In this document: piece after piece, positions 42,834-52,265 of the stretch
How the letters are laid out: the number at the start of each line of letters is the position of its first letter
Position numbering within the stretch: the stretch's first letter is position 1
Assembly: GCF_018326265.1 (NCBI RefSeq)
Contig: NZ_AP023360.1
Coordinates: 3,587,501-3,651,500, forward strand
Direction: 5' to 3'
Source of the DNA: Catellatospora sp. IY07-71
GTDB taxonomy: Bacteria > Actinomycetota > Actinomycetes > Mycobacteriales > Micromonosporaceae
DNA length: 64,000 bases
Translations under genes and position numbers: made by a program
Notes under the pieces: model-generated
What the model was told of the DNA's origin: nothing
Seen by the model: the letters and a program-made list of their open reading frames with translations, nothing else
The model's database searches: none

Positions 42834-44489
42834 TCAACGCAGCTCGAACACGAAACGGTGGGTGGACCGCCCGGCCGGTGCCAGCACGGGGCAGCGCAGC
42901 CGGTAGACGTGGTCGGGCTGCCCGTGGTGGTCGGTGGTGAGCAGCTCCTCCACCACGGCCTGCGGCATGCCGCGCATCAGCCGGACGAGGCCGCCCCAGT
43001 CCGCCGCAGTCGCCGACAGCGCCGGTCTGCGGCGGCTGATGAAGATCTCGTCGATCGGCAGCGCCCGCTCGGCGTCGATCTCGTCGGTGAGCTCCAGCCG
43101 TCCCTCCGGGAACCAGCGGAAGCGCCGCACCAGCGACCGCAGCCCCGCGACCCGGTACGCCGAGGTCAGGTCCAGATCGAAGCAGAGCGTGCCGCCGTCG
43201 AACCCGTGGCGCAGGACCTTCGCGGCCCGGTCCCGCCCCGGCAGCTGGGCCTGCCCGTCGACGACCGGGACGGAGTGCCCCAGCGCCGAGGGCTGGAGCG
43301 CGTCGTAGCGCCCGGCCCGGAAGTACTCGGCGGTGTACTCGCCCGCGCCGAGGTCGTCGAGCACGCTCTCGCCCTGCGTGTGCAGGACGAAGTGACCGAG
43401 GTCGTTGTGGTTGTGCGGTTCGTCGTTGTGCCCGCCCTTGGCCGCGAACGCGTGCCGCCCGCGATGCACGGCCCAGCCGAGGTCCGGCAGGTAGCTGGAC
43501 GTCTCCGCCTCCTCCGGAGCCGACAGCGGCCGGTGCCAGGACAGGGTGCGCGACAGGTGCCCCCACCGGTAGCAGTGGTCGTCGTGCAGCGACGGGACCA
43601 CCGACGGCGGCGGCGTCCCGAACCGCTCGGCCAGCCGCGTGAGCAGCCCCGCGGGCAGCCACGGCCGCTCCGAGCCGTCCGAGAACGGCACGTACGCCCC
43701 GCCGCCCAGCGCGACCCGGTGCGGGAAGGCCGCGATCTCGCGCACCTTCGGCGCGGCGAGCAGATCCTCTCCGGTGTACGCCCGCAGCGCCTCGGCGAAG
43801 TACACGAAGTACCCGAAGCCGTAGACCCAGTAGTCGACGCCTTCGGCGCATCCGCCGTCGTCGCCGAACCCGGCCAGGTAGGACGCCATGGCCCGGCGGC
43901 TGCGGTCCAGCATCGCGCCGAGCCGGTCCCGGTCGCCGGGGGAGTCGCCGAGCAGCGCGAGCGCGGCCATGCCGACCGCCCCGCCGCACACCGCCTCCCA
44001 GTTGTTGCCGAACCCCTCCCAGGCCAGTGGCCGCTCGTCCGCGTACGGCGCGAACACCCGCCGCTCGACCTCGTCGCGGACCCGTTCGGCGACGCGCGGG
44101 TCGAGACGGTCGCCCAGCCCGGCGACGGTCTCGGCGAGGGTGTGCGCCGTCTCCGCGGCGAACAGGTCGACGCACCGCTCAGGCCGGGTGCCGTGGCGCT
44201 CGTGCGCGGGCAGCGCCCAGGTGTACTCGTCGCACACCGACCACAGGGTGTCCGCCAGCGGCCCGAGGTCGGCGCCCGGGTCGAGCAGCGCCTGGGCGGC
44301 GCGGGCGGCCAGCCGCGCGCGGCGGCGGAAGTAGCGGTCCTCGTAGCGCAGCCGGTTGCCGGTGTCGGCGAAGTCGCGGTACGCGGCGAAGGTCAGCTCG
44401 GGCATGGTGTCCTCGGCGGCCGCGGCGCGGATGTCGCGCACCAGCGAGGTGAGCGCGGCGGCGGGCCGGGGCAGGCCGGGTTCAGCCAC
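42834..44489 (-). CDS. Heparinase II/III-like polysaccharide lyase
   Basis: This 551-residue protein lacks a signal peptide, so it is probably cytosolic. The N-terminal half is an alpha-helical toroid (WEGFGNNWEAVCGGAVGMAA; GCAEGVDYWVYGFGYF). The C-terminal half is the beta-sandwich of heparinase II/III enzymes (AAKGGHNDEPHNHNDLGHFV with the conserved histidines, then VLDDLGAGEYTAEYF). Such lyases split uronate-containing oligosaccharides by beta-elimination. Here it would act on an oligosaccharide brought in by the transporter at 49099-52259. The GTG start at 44489 overlaps the end of the regulator gene by eight bases, so both form one operon. The exact glycan is unknown. Confidence 0.85.
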   Translation of the reverse strand: MAEPGLPRPAAALTSLVRDIRAAAAEDTMPELTFAAYRDFADTGNRLRYEDRYFRRRARLAARAAQALLDPGADLGPLADTLWSVCDEYTWALPAHERHGTRPERCVDLFAAETAHTLAETVAGLGDRLDPRVAERVRDEVERRVFAPYADERPLAWEGFGNNWEAVCGGAVGMAALALLGDSPGDRDRLGAMLDRSRRAMASYLAGFGDDGGCAEGVDYWVYGFGYFVYFAEALRAYTGEDLLAAPKVREIAAFPHRVALGGGAYVPFSDGSERPWLPAGLLTRLAERFGTPPPSVVPSLHDDHCYRWGHLSRTLSWHRPLSAPEEAETSSYLPDLGWAVHRGRHAFAAKGGHNDEPHNHNDLGHFVLHTQGESVLDDLGAGEYTAEYFRAGRYDALQPSALGHSVPVVDGQAQLPGRDRAAKVLRHGFDGGTLCFDLDLTSAYRVAGLRSLVRRFRWFPEGRLELTDEIDAERALPIDEIFISRRRPALSATAADWGGLVRLMRGMPQAVVEELLTTDHHGQPDHVYRLRCPVLAPAGRSTHRFVFELR

Positions 44490-45609
44490 GGGCGCCGCTG
44501 GAGTCGCGCACGATCAGCTGCGGGCTGACCAGCACCCGGTGCACCGGCCGGTCCGGGTCGAGCAGCCGCTGGGACAGCAGCTGCATCGCGGTCTGTCCGA
44601 TGGGGTACTTGGCCGGCCGGATCGCGCTGAGCGCCGGGTTGGCCAGGCCCGCGACCTCGTCGTCGAACGCGACCACGGCCAGGTCCCCGGGGACCCGGAC
44701 GCCGCGCTCCTCGCACCGCGCGACCAGCGAGATCGCCTCCCGGTCGGAGTGGGCCAGCAGCGCGGTGGTGCCGGTGGCGGTCCAGGCGTCGATGCCGCGG
44801 TCGATCTCGTCGCCCCAGCGCGGGTCGCGGTGGTCGGGGCTGATCAGCTCCGGCGTGCCCGCGAGGTCGAGCCCGATGTCCTCGGCGGTCTGCCGCCAGC
44901 CGCGGCGTACGGCGGGGGTGTGCGGGCTGCTGGCCGAGGCGAGGAAGCCGACCCGGCGGTGGCCCTGCGCGGCGAGGTGGCGCACGGCCAGGCTGGCGCC
45001 GAAGGCGTGGTCGGTGGAGACGGACTCGACGTGCTCCAGGTACGGCCCGACGGTGGCGGTGCGCTCGACGAACACGACGGGGATGTCCAGCCCGGCCAGC
45101 CAGGCGACCAGCGCCGCCGCCTCGTCGCCGACCGTGGGCGGGGCGATGAGCAGGCCCTGCACGCCCGCGTTCTCCATCAGCCAGGTCGTCTGGCGGCGTA
45201 CGTCGGCGATGTCGTCGTAGGACGAGCCGCGCAGCACGATGCGCACCCCGGCGTCGGGGGCGGCGTCGCGGGCCCCGCGCACGATCTCGGGCCAGTAGTA
45301 GTCCAGCGACGGCACGACCATGCCCACGGCGGGCCGGTCGGCCTCGTCGGCGGCGGCGGGCCTGCCCTGGTCCTCGACCGCCACGGCGGCGGGCGGGGCG
45401 TCGGCGCCGCGGGGCAGCCGGATGCCGCCGTGCACGCGCTCGATGACGCCCTCGTCGGCGAGCTGGGCGATGTCGCGGCGCACGGTGACGGTGGTGACGC
45501 CGAGGGCGCGGGCGATCTCGCTGACCCGCAGCGTGCCGTGCGCGCGCAGGTCGGCCAGCAGCCGTTCGCGGCGCTGGTCGGGCAGCAGCGGGGACTCGGA
45601 CAGGGTCAC
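44482..45609 (-). CDS. DeoR-HTH / LacI-sensor hybrid transcriptional regulator
   Basis: This 375-residue regulator has a DeoR-type winged helix at the N-terminus (RRERLLADLRAHGTLRVSEI, ARALGVTTVTVRRDIAQL, then VIERVHGGI) joined to a LacI/periplasmic-binding-protein sensor domain (AVGMVVPSLDYYWPEIVRGA; GLLIAPP; VVAFDDEVAGLANPALSAI). The hybrid is typical of actinomycete sugar-operon repressors that release DNA when a sugar binds. GTG 45609 is chosen because GGAGG precedes it; longer frames reach 45762 into the operator region. It is divergent from the catabolic operon at 45924, and two inverted repeats in the gap are likely operators. Confidence 0.9.
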   Translation of the reverse strand: MTLSESPLLPDQRRERLLADLRAHGTLRVSEIARALGVTTVTVRRDIAQLADEGVIERVHGGIRLPRGADAPPAAVAVEDQGRPAAADEADRPAVGMVVPSLDYYWPEIVRGARDAAPDAGVRIVLRGSSYDDIADVRRQTTWLMENAGVQGLLIAPPTVGDEAAALVAWLAGLDIPVVFVERTATVGPYLEHVESVSTDHAFGASLAVRHLAAQGHRRVGFLASASSPHTPAVRRGWRQTAEDIGLDLAGTPELISPDHRDPRWGDEIDRGIDAWTATGTTALLAHSDREAISLVARCEERGVRVPGDLAVVAFDDEVAGLANPALSAIRPAKYPIGQTAMQLLSQRLLDPDRPVHRVLVSPQLIVRDSSGARG

Positions 45610-45756
45610 GCGTGGGCCTCCACGGTCGGGTAACGCGCGTAGGCGTCGATTGTGCACGGACGCCCGCGGCGGCAGCGCACGCGGCGGGTGGCCGTTCGGC
45701 CGGATGTGACCGGCCCGGACCGGCATGGTTGCACCGCACCCTCCCTCCGCTGAAAC

Positions 45757-45770
45757 GAACAAATTCGTTC
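45757..45770. promoter_or_regulatory. Candidate operator 1 in the divergent sugar locus
   Basis: GAAC-AAATTC-GTTC is an inverted repeat 148 bases from the regulator start and 154 bases before the dehydrogenase start. It shares the GAAC/GTTC half site with the second repeat at 45862. Confidence 0.45.
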
Positions 45771-45861
45771 ACAAAGAAAAGTCCAGGTCAACGGGTTTCG
45801 TGTTACAGCTCGGTAACGGGCCCTTGTCGTGCAGTTCTCGCGCTGGTCTACTCATCGCACC

Positions 45862-45875
45862 TGTTCGAACGAACA
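45862..45875. promoter_or_regulatory. Candidate operator 2 in the divergent sugar locus
   Basis: TGTTCG-AA-CGAACA is a 6-base inverted repeat, followed by another GAAC half site at 45881. It lies about 50 bases before the dehydrogenase start, suited to repression by the DeoR-LacI hybrid regulator. Confidence 0.5.
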
Positions 45876-45923
45876 GAAATGAACATATCAGCAAAGCCGT
45901 ACCGTGACCGGAGGGGCCACCGC

Positions 45924-46934
45924 ATGTACCGTCCGCAGGCACTGCTCGTGATGCGGCCCGAGACGTTCCGGCTCCAGTTCGGGCCGCAGGAGCTGTCCCG
46001 GCTGCGGTCACTGGCCGACCTCGGCGATCCGATCTGGTCCGACGACATCGACGACCCGCACACCCGGGCCCGGCTGGCCCAGACCGAGGTGCTGATCACG
46101 TCCTGGGGCGCGCCCACCCTCACCGCCGAGCGGCTGGACGCCGCGCCCCGGCTGCGGGCCGTGCTGCACTGCGCCGGCAGCGTGCGCCACCTGGTCTCCG
46201 ACGGCGTATGGCAGCGCGGCATCCTGGTCACCAGCGCCGCCGAGGCCAACGCCACCCCCGTCGCGGAGTACACGCTCGCCGCGATCATCTTCGCGGGCAA
46301 GAAGGCACACCTGCTCGCCGCGCAGTCGCGGCTGCACCCGGCCGACTGGGACGCCGTGCACCACCGCGAGGACCTGTCCAACTACGGCCGCACCGTCGGC
46401 ATCGTCGGCTTCTCCCGCATCGGCCGCCGCGTCGTGGAGCGCCTGCGTACCATCGAGACCGGGCAGATCCTGGTCACCGACCCGTACGCGGACCCGGCCG
46501 CCGTCGCCGCCGCGGGCGGCCGCCTGGTCGAGCTGGACGAGCTGATGACCGCCTCCGAGATCGTCTCCCTGCACCTGCCGGAGCTGCCGCAGACCCGCCA
46601 CGCCATCGGCGCCCGCGAGCTGGCCCTGCTGCCCGACGGCGCGACCGTCATCAACACCGCCCGCGGCGCCGTGCTCGACACCGCCGCGCTGGAGCGCGAG
46701 TGCACCACCGGGCGGCTCAACGCCATCCTCGACGTCACCGACCCCGAGCCGCTGCCCGCCGGGTCGCTGCTGGCCCAGCTGCCCAACGTCATGATCACCC
46801 CGCACATCGCCGGGTCGCTCGGCTCCGAGACCCGCCGGCTCAGCACGCAGGCGCTGGACGAGCTGGCCCGCTTCGTCCGCGGCGAGCCCGCGCTGCACGC
46901 CGTCACCAGCGAGGCCCTGGAGGTGAGCGCGTGA
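45924..46934 (+). CDS. D-isomer-specific 2-hydroxyacid dehydrogenase
   Basis: This 336-residue NAD(P)-dependent oxidoreductase has the Rossmann segment GRTVGIVGFSRIGRRVVERL, the catalytic Arg in NTARGAVLD, Glu in DVTDPEPLP and His in ITPHIAGS. It reduces a 2-keto acid or oxidises a 2-hydroxy acid, a common step in uronate breakdown. It heads the operon divergent from the regulator. ATG 45924 follows GGAGGGGCC; the longer frame from 45612 overlaps the divergent promoters. The next gene begins near its stop (GTGA overlap or ATG at 46946). Confidence 0.9.
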   Translation: MYRPQALLVMRPETFRLQFGPQELSRLRSLADLGDPIWSDDIDDPHTRARLAQTEVLITSWGAPTLTAERLDAAPRLRAVLHCAGSVRHLVSDGVWQRGILVTSAAEANATPVAEYTLAAIIFAGKKAHLLAAQSRLHPADWDAVHHREDLSNYGRTVGIVGFSRIGRRVVERLRTIETGQILVTDPYADPAAVAAAGGRLVELDELMTASEIVSLHLPELPQTRHAIGARELALLPDGATVINTARGAVLDTAALERECTTGRLNAILDVTDPEPLPAGSLLAQLPNVMITPHIAGSLGSETRRLSTQALDELARFVRGEPALHAVTSEALEVSA

Positions 46935-46945
46935 AGGAGAAGACC

Positions 46946-49069
46946 ATGCGGCCCGAGGTGGACATCTCGCCGTACACCGGCTGGACCCGCACCGAGTGGG
47001 CCGCGCTGGCCGACCGGATGCTCGACGCCGCCTGGCGCCACGCCTCGCCGACCGGGGCCCGGATCACCCCGCCCGGCGCGCCCGGCGGCTACGGCACCGC
47101 GGTCGACGGGCTGGAGGGCTTCGCCCGCACCTTCCTGCTCGCCGGGTTCCGCATCGCCGGCGAGCACGGCGCCGACCCCGGCAACCTGCTCGAACGGTAC
47201 GCCGCGGGCATCGCGGCGGGCAGCGACCCGCACTCGCCGGAGCGCTGGGTCATGCCCCGCGAGCACGGCCAGGCCAAGGTCGAGGCGGCCTCGATCGCGC
47301 TGATCCTGGACCTGACCCGGCCGTGGCTGTGGGACCGGCTCGACCCGGCCGTGCAGGAGCGGGTCGTGGACTACCTCGCGCAGGTCGTCGGCGACCACAC
47401 CTACCCGCAGAACAACTGGGTGTGGTTCCGCATCGTGGTCGAGCAGTTCCTCGCCTCCGTCGGCGGCCCGTGGTCGCTTGCGGACATGGAGTCCGACCTG
47501 GCCCGGCACGAGTCGTTCGTCCGCGCGGGCGGCTGGTACAGCGACGGCGACGAGCGCAGTTACGACCACTACGTCGGCTGGGCGCTGCACCTCTACCCGA
47601 TCCTGTGGAGCCGCATGGCCGGCGCGCAGGAGATGTCCGCGCCGCGCCTGCCCGCCTACCGGCAGCGGCTGGACCGGTTCCTGCTCGACGCCGTGCAGCT
47701 GGTCGGCGCGGACGGCTCGCCGCTGCTGCAGGGCCGCAGCCTGGTCTACCGGTTCGCGGCCGCCGCCCCGTACTGGGCCGGCGCCGTCGCGGGCAGCGAG
47801 GCGGTCAGCCCCGGGCTGCTGCGCCGGGCCGCATCCGGCGTGGTCAAGCACTTCGCCGACCGAGGCGCCCCCGACGAGGACGGACTGCTCACCCTCGGCT
47901 GGTTCCACCCGTGGCGGCGCATGGCCCAGCGCTACTCCGGCACCGCCTCGCCGTACTGGGCGGCCAAGGGCATGCTCGGCCTCGCGCTGCCCGCCGACCA
48001 TCCCGTGTGGACCGCCGTCGAGCAGCCGCTGCCCGTTGAGCAGGGCGACCAGCTCGCCGTCATCGCCGCGCCCGGCTGGGCGGTGGCCGCGACCAGGGCC
48101 GACGGCGTCGTCCGGGTCTACAACCACGGCACCGACCACGCCCGCCCCGGCGACCGCACCGGCGACTCGCCGGTCTACGCGCGGCTGGGCTACTCGACCG
48201 CGACCGCGCCGGTGATGGACGACGACGGCTGGGACAGCCCGCTGGACCAGTCGGCGGTGCTGCTCGACGCGCTCGGCCGGGCCACCCACCGCAGCGGCTT
48301 CACCACGCTCGACGTCCGGCTGGACGACGGCGGGCAGGCCGCGGTGCTGGCCTCGCGCGCCCGCTGCCACTGGGTCGAGCCCGACCCCACCGCCCCCGAC
48401 CACGGCTCCGGCCGCCCCGGCGCGGCCCTCGACGCGGGCACCCTCACCACGGTCTCGGTGGTGCGCGGCGCGTGGGAGGTCCGACTGGTCCACGTCGACC
48501 CGGCCGGTGCGCCCGGCTGGGAGCGGGTCACCGGGCTGCGGCTCGGCGGCTGGCCCGTCCCGGCCGCGGACCTGCCGGCCGCCGAACCTCACGGCCCCTT
48601 GACCGGCTCGGGCACCGCCTTTGCCGAGGCCCCGTCGGCACAGGAAGGCAGAACGGCTTCGGTCCAGCCTGGATCACCGCAGCCAGGCGGCACCGCTTCG
48701 GTCCAGGCCGGATCGCCGCAGGCAGCCGCCTGGCCCGTCGCGCACGCCGACGGGATCAGCCTCGCCTCGACCGCGATCGGCCTGTCCGGCCTGACCGTGG
48801 CCGGGGTGGACCGGCTGCCCGACGCCACCCCGCTGGGGGAGTGGACCGCCGTCCCGTGGCTGAAGGCGGTGCCGCGCGCGGGTGCCTGGCACGTCGCGGC
48901 GCTGGCGCTCAACGGTGGCACCGTGCCGCCGTATGCAGAGATCACCGGACCCGAGGACGCGCCGGTCGTCCGGGTCACCTGGCCGGACCAGGCCACCACC
49001 ACGGCGGCGCTGCCCCTGCCGCCGACCGGCCCGCACCACCCCGCACAGAACCGATCCTCCGCCGCGTGA
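46946..49069 (+). CDS. DUF2264-domain protein, probable intracellular glycan-degrading enzyme
   Basis: This 707-residue cytosolic protein (no signal peptide) matches DUF2264: GYGTAVDGLEGFARTFLLAG, HSPERWVMPREHGQAKVEAA, YPQNNWVWFRIVVEQFLASV and GGWYSDGDERSYDHYVGWAL. The family is an (alpha/alpha) barrel with a C-terminal beta domain, often found with lyases and ABC transporters for uronate-rich glycans; exact activity is unknown. The C-terminal part carries a doubled TASVQxGSPQ insert near residues 572-592, probably a loop. ATG 46946 with AGGAG six bases upstream is preferred to GTG 46931, which overlaps the dehydrogenase stop. The binding-protein gene follows after 30 bases. Confidence 0.85.
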   Translation: MRPEVDISPYTGWTRTEWAALADRMLDAAWRHASPTGARITPPGAPGGYGTAVDGLEGFARTFLLAGFRIAGEHGADPGNLLERYAAGIAAGSDPHSPERWVMPREHGQAKVEAASIALILDLTRPWLWDRLDPAVQERVVDYLAQVVGDHTYPQNNWVWFRIVVEQFLASVGGPWSLADMESDLARHESFVRAGGWYSDGDERSYDHYVGWALHLYPILWSRMAGAQEMSAPRLPAYRQRLDRFLLDAVQLVGADGSPLLQGRSLVYRFAAAAPYWAGAVAGSEAVSPGLLRRAASGVVKHFADRGAPDEDGLLTLGWFHPWRRMAQRYSGTASPYWAAKGMLGLALPADHPVWTAVEQPLPVEQGDQLAVIAAPGWAVAATRADGVVRVYNHGTDHARPGDRTGDSPVYARLGYSTATAPVMDDDGWDSPLDQSAVLLDALGRATHRSGFTTLDVRLDDGGQAAVLASRARCHWVEPDPTAPDHGSGRPGAALDAGTLTTVSVVRGAWEVRLVHVDPAGAPGWERVTGLRLGGWPVPAADLPAAEPHGPLTGSGTAFAEAPSAQEGRTASVQPGSPQPGGTASVQAGSPQAAAWPVAHADGISLASTAIGLSGLTVAGVDRLPDATPLGEWTAVPWLKAVPRAGAWHVAALALNGGTVPPYAEITGPEDAPVVRVTWPDQATTTAALPLPPTGPHHPAQNRSSAA

Positions 49070-49098
49070 GCGGCTTTCCTGGCAGGAAGGAACGTTTC

Positions 49099-50367
49099 GT
49101 GATCAGAAGAAGGATGCTGGCAGCCGTTGGCCTGGCGATGGCCACGCTGCTGCCGCTCACCGCGTGCGGCGCCGGTGAGGACGAGGCCGAGGGCGGCCCC
49201 GTCGAGCTCACCGTCGCGGTGTGGAGCCTGGCCTCCACGCCCGAGTTCCAGACCCTGTTCGACGCCTTCCACAAGGCGAACCCGGACATCACCATCAAGC
49301 CCGTCGACATCCTGGCCGCCGACTACCCGACCAAGGTGACGACGATGCTCGCCGGTGGCGACACCACCGACGTCATCACCATGAAGACCCTCGCCGACTA
49401 CGTGCGCTTCGCCGGCCGCGGCCAGCTCGCCGACGTCACGGACCTGGCGACCAAGCCCGAGTCCGCCAAGCTCGCCGGGCTCGACCAGTACAAGCAGGAC
49501 GGCGACAAGTACTACGCGCTGCCGTACCGGCAGGACCACTGGGTCCTCTACTACAACAAGAAGATGTTCGACACGGCCAAGCTGCCCTACCCGGAGAACC
49601 TGACCTGGGACCAGTACGTCGAGGCCGCCAAGAAGCTGACCAGCGGCACCGGCGACAAGAAGGTCTACGGCGCCTACCAGCACGTGTGGCGCTCGGTGGT
49701 GCAGGCGATCTCGGCCGCGCAGACCGGCGGCGACCAGCTCGCCGGCGACTACAAGTTCTTCGCCGAGCAGTACCGCACCGCCCTGGCGCTGCAGGAGGCC
49801 GGGGCCACGCTCGACTACGGCACCGCGGTCACCCAGAAGACCGGCTACGCCTCGATGTTCGAGTCGCAGAAGACCGCGATGCTGCCGATGGGCACCTGGT
49901 TCATCGCGAAGCTGCTGTCGGAGAAGAAGAAGGGCACCACCGACGTCGACTGGGGCATCGCGCCCATGCCGCAGCGCACCGGCGCCAGCGGGGTCACCAC
50001 GTTCGGGGCGCCGACCGCGTTCGCGGTGAACAAGAAGGCCAAGCACGCCGCGGCGGCCAAGAAGTTCGTCGAGTTCGCCGCCTCGGTGGAGGGCGCCAAG
50101 GCGATCGCGGGCATCGGCGTGGTGCCGGCGCTGAAGACCGACGAGGTCCTCCAGCAGTACTTCGCGCTGCAGGGCATGCCCACCGACGAGCTGTCCAAGA
50201 AGGCGTTCACCCCGGACAAGATCAACCCGGAGATGCCGGTCAGCGACAAGACGGCGAAGGTCGACACGATCCTCAACGAGGAACACCAGCTGATCATGTC
50301 GAAGCAGAAGTCGATCGACGACGCGATCAAGGAGATGGAGTCCCGCGTCAAGTCCGAGGTCGGCTGA
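49099..50367 (+). CDS. Sugar ABC transporter substrate-binding lipoprotein
   Basis: This 422-residue extracellular solute-binding protein has a lipoprotein signal peptide with lipobox LTAC (LAMATLLPLTAC) that anchors it outside the membrane. The mature part shows the family 1 fold (VELTVAVWSLASTPEFQTLF; AGGDTTDVITMKTLADYVRF; YALPYRQDHWVLYYNKKMF). It captures the oligosaccharide or sugar acid and hands it to the permeases at 50461 and 51399. GTG 49099 is chosen for GGAAGG upstream and because the signal peptide begins there. No ATPase gene is in the operon, as usual for actinomycete CUT1 importers that share an MsiK-like ATPase. Confidence 0.92.
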   Translation: MIRRRMLAAVGLAMATLLPLTACGAGEDEAEGGPVELTVAVWSLASTPEFQTLFDAFHKANPDITIKPVDILAADYPTKVTTMLAGGDTTDVITMKTLADYVRFAGRGQLADVTDLATKPESAKLAGLDQYKQDGDKYYALPYRQDHWVLYYNKKMFDTAKLPYPENLTWDQYVEAAKKLTSGTGDKKVYGAYQHVWRSVVQAISAAQTGGDQLAGDYKFFAEQYRTALALQEAGATLDYGTAVTQKTGYASMFESQKTAMLPMGTWFIAKLLSEKKKGTTDVDWGIAPMPQRTGASGVTTFGAPTAFAVNKKAKHAAAAKKFVEFAASVEGAKAIAGIGVVPALKTDEVLQQYFALQGMPTDELSKKAFTPDKINPEMPVSDKTAKVDTILNEEHQLIMSKQKSIDDAIKEMESRVKSEVG

Positions 50368-50460
50368 CCCTCGGCGCGGTGCGCCACCTGATTCACCACA
50401 TTCCGGTACAGGCGCGGGGGCGGCATACTGGCCGTCCCCGCGGCCCCACGGGAGGACGAG

Positions 50461-51402
50461 ATGGCAGACCTGCTCACCGCACCGCCGGCGACCGCGAGCG
50501 CCCCGCCTCCGCCACCGCGGGCGCGCGGCGCCAGGCGTGCCCGCACCACGCTCATCGGCTGGAGCTTCATCCTGCCGAACTTCCTCGGCTTCGCCCTGCT
50601 CACGCTCGTGCCGGTGCTCGGCGCGCTGGCACTGTCGTTCATGGAGTGGGACTCCTACAACCCGCCCGAGTGGGTGGGCCTGGACAACTTCGAGCGCTTC
50701 CTGAACGACGAGTCCACCCTGATCGCGCTGCGCAACACCGCCTACTACGCGCTCGGGCACGTGCCGCTGACGATGCTCGCCGCGCTCGGCCTGGCGCTGC
50801 TGCTCAACCGCCGGCTGCGCGGGGTCGGGTTCTTCCGCGCCGCGGCGTTCTTCCCGTACGTCACCTCGATGGTGGCCGTCGCCATCGTCTGGAACATGCT
50901 GTTCGACCCCGAGTTCGGCCCGGTCAACCAGTTCCTGCAGTTCATCGGCGTCGACTCCCCGCCCGGCTGGACCACCAGCGTCGACTGGGCCATGCCCGCG
51001 GTCATCCTCACCAGTGTGTGGCGCGACATGGGCTACTACATGGTGCTCTTCCTCGCCGGCCTGCAGGCCATCCCCACCGAGTACTACGAGGCCGCCAAGG
51101 TCGACGGCGCCACCGCCTGGCAGCGCTTCCGTGCCGTCACCCTGCCCGGCCTGCGGCCGGTGACCTTCCTGGTGCTGATCCTGCTGACCGTGCAGAGCTT
51201 CAAGATCTTCGACCTGATCGTCGTCATGACCGACGGTGGGCCGGGCCGGGCGACGCTCGTGCTGTCCCAGCAGATCTACCGCAAGGGCATCTGGGAGGGC
51301 GAGTTCGGCTACGCCTCGGCCATCTCCGTCGTGCTGTTCCTGATCGTGCTGGTCTTCACCCTGATCCAGTTCTGGTTCAACAACCGCCGGGAGCGCTCAT
51401 GA
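50461..51402 (+). CDS. Sugar ABC transporter permease, MalF-like
   Basis: This 313-residue inner-membrane permease has six helices (LIGWSFILPNFLGFALLTLV; HVPLTMLAALGLALLLN; AAFFPYVTSMVAVAIVWNM; FLVLILLTVQSFKIFDLIV). The EAA loop is EAAKVDGATAWQRFRAVTLP, the site that contacts the ATPase. It pairs with the permease encoded next, whose ATG overlaps its stop (ATGA). It follows the binding-protein gene after a 93-base gap and has a strong GGGAGG ribosome site. Confidence 0.93.
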   Translation: MADLLTAPPATASAPPPPPRARGARRARTTLIGWSFILPNFLGFALLTLVPVLGALALSFMEWDSYNPPEWVGLDNFERFLNDESTLIALRNTAYYALGHVPLTMLAALGLALLLNRRLRGVGFFRAAAFFPYVTSMVAVAIVWNMLFDPEFGPVNQFLQFIGVDSPPGWTTSVDWAMPAVILTSVWRDMGYYMVLFLAGLQAIPTEYYEAAKVDGATAWQRFRAVTLPGLRPVTFLVLILLTVQSFKIFDLIVVMTDGGPGRATLVLSQQIYRKGIWEGEFGYASAISVVLFLIVLVFTLIQFWFNNRRERS

Positions 51403-52259
51403 GCACCGTCGACCCCGCCGCGCCCCCGGCAGGCCGCCGGCCCCGCGCGCTGGTCCAGACCATCCTGTACGCGGTGCTGGCCGTCTGCGCCCTGGCCATC
51501 CTGCTGCCCTTCGGGTGGATGATCAGTGCCTCGCTCAAACGCAACAACGAAGTCCTGACCAGCCCGATCCAGTGGATCCCGGCCGACTTCCAGTGGCACA
51601 ACTTCACCGGCATCTGGTCGCAGATCCCGCTGGGCACCTACCTCGGCAACACCGTGTTCCTCAGCCTGGTGATCACACTGCTGCAGGTGCTGACGGGCAG
51701 CTTCGCCGCGTACGGGTTCGCCAAGGTCCGTTTCCGGGGCCGCGACGCGCTGTTCGTGGCGTACATCGCCACCATCGCCGTGCCGTGGCAGGCGTACATG
51801 ATCCCGCAGTACATCATGATGCAGAAGCTCGGCCTTACCGACACGTTCCTGTCGCTCATCCTGCTGCAGGCGTTCGGCGCGTTCGGCGTCTTCCTGATGC
51901 GGCAGTACTACCTGACCATCCCCGACGAGCTGTGCGAGGCGGCCCGCGTCGACGGGCTGACCGAGTACGGCATCTGGGCACGGGTCGTGCTGCCGCTGTC
52001 GAAACCGGCCCTGGCCAGCCTGGCGCTGCTCACCTTCGTCAACACCTGGAACGACTACATGGGGCCGTTCATCTACCTGACCAGCAACGACCTGTGGACG
52101 ATCCAGCTCGGCCTGCGCTCGTTCGTCGGCCAGTACGACGCCGACTACGCCATGATGATGACCGGCTCGGTGCTGTCGGTGCTGCCCATCCTGGTCATCT
52201 TCCTGCTCGGCCAGCGCTACTTCATCCAGGGCGTGGCCACGTCCGGAATGAAGGGGTGA
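51399..52259 (+). CDS. Sugar ABC transporter permease, MalG-like
   Basis: This 286-residue permease has six helices (ALVQTILYAVLAVCALAILL; FLSLVITLLQVLTGSFAAYG; VLPILVIFLLGQRYF) and the EAA loop EAARVDGLTEYGIWARVVLP. The C-terminal FIQGVATSGMKG is the usual end of MalG-type partners. It completes the transport pore with the product of the previous gene. ATG 51399 overlaps that gene's stop by four bases. It is followed by the YesL-like gene seven bases later. Confidence 0.93.
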   Translation: MSTVDPAAPPAGRRPRALVQTILYAVLAVCALAILLPFGWMISASLKRNNEVLTSPIQWIPADFQWHNFTGIWSQIPLGTYLGNTVFLSLVITLLQVLTGSFAAYGFAKVRFRGRDALFVAYIATIAVPWQAYMIPQYIMMQKLGLTDTFLSLILLQAFGAFGVFLMRQYYLTIPDELCEAARVDGLTEYGIWARVVLPLSKPALASLALLTFVNTWNDYMGPFIYLTSNDLWTIQLGLRSFVGQYDADYAMMMTGSVLSVLPILVIFLLGQRYFIQGVATSGMKG

Positions 52260-52265
52260 GCTGAC

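Noticed and set aside
43800-44528. Plus-strand frame over the heparinase gene
   Set aside because: No recognisable domain, and the minus strand carries the lyase motifs and an operon overlap.
49066-49098. An earlier GTG start for the binding lipoprotein at 49066
   Set aside because: It would put 11 polar residues before the signal peptide; GTG 49099 has a good ribosome site and fits the lipoprotein signal.
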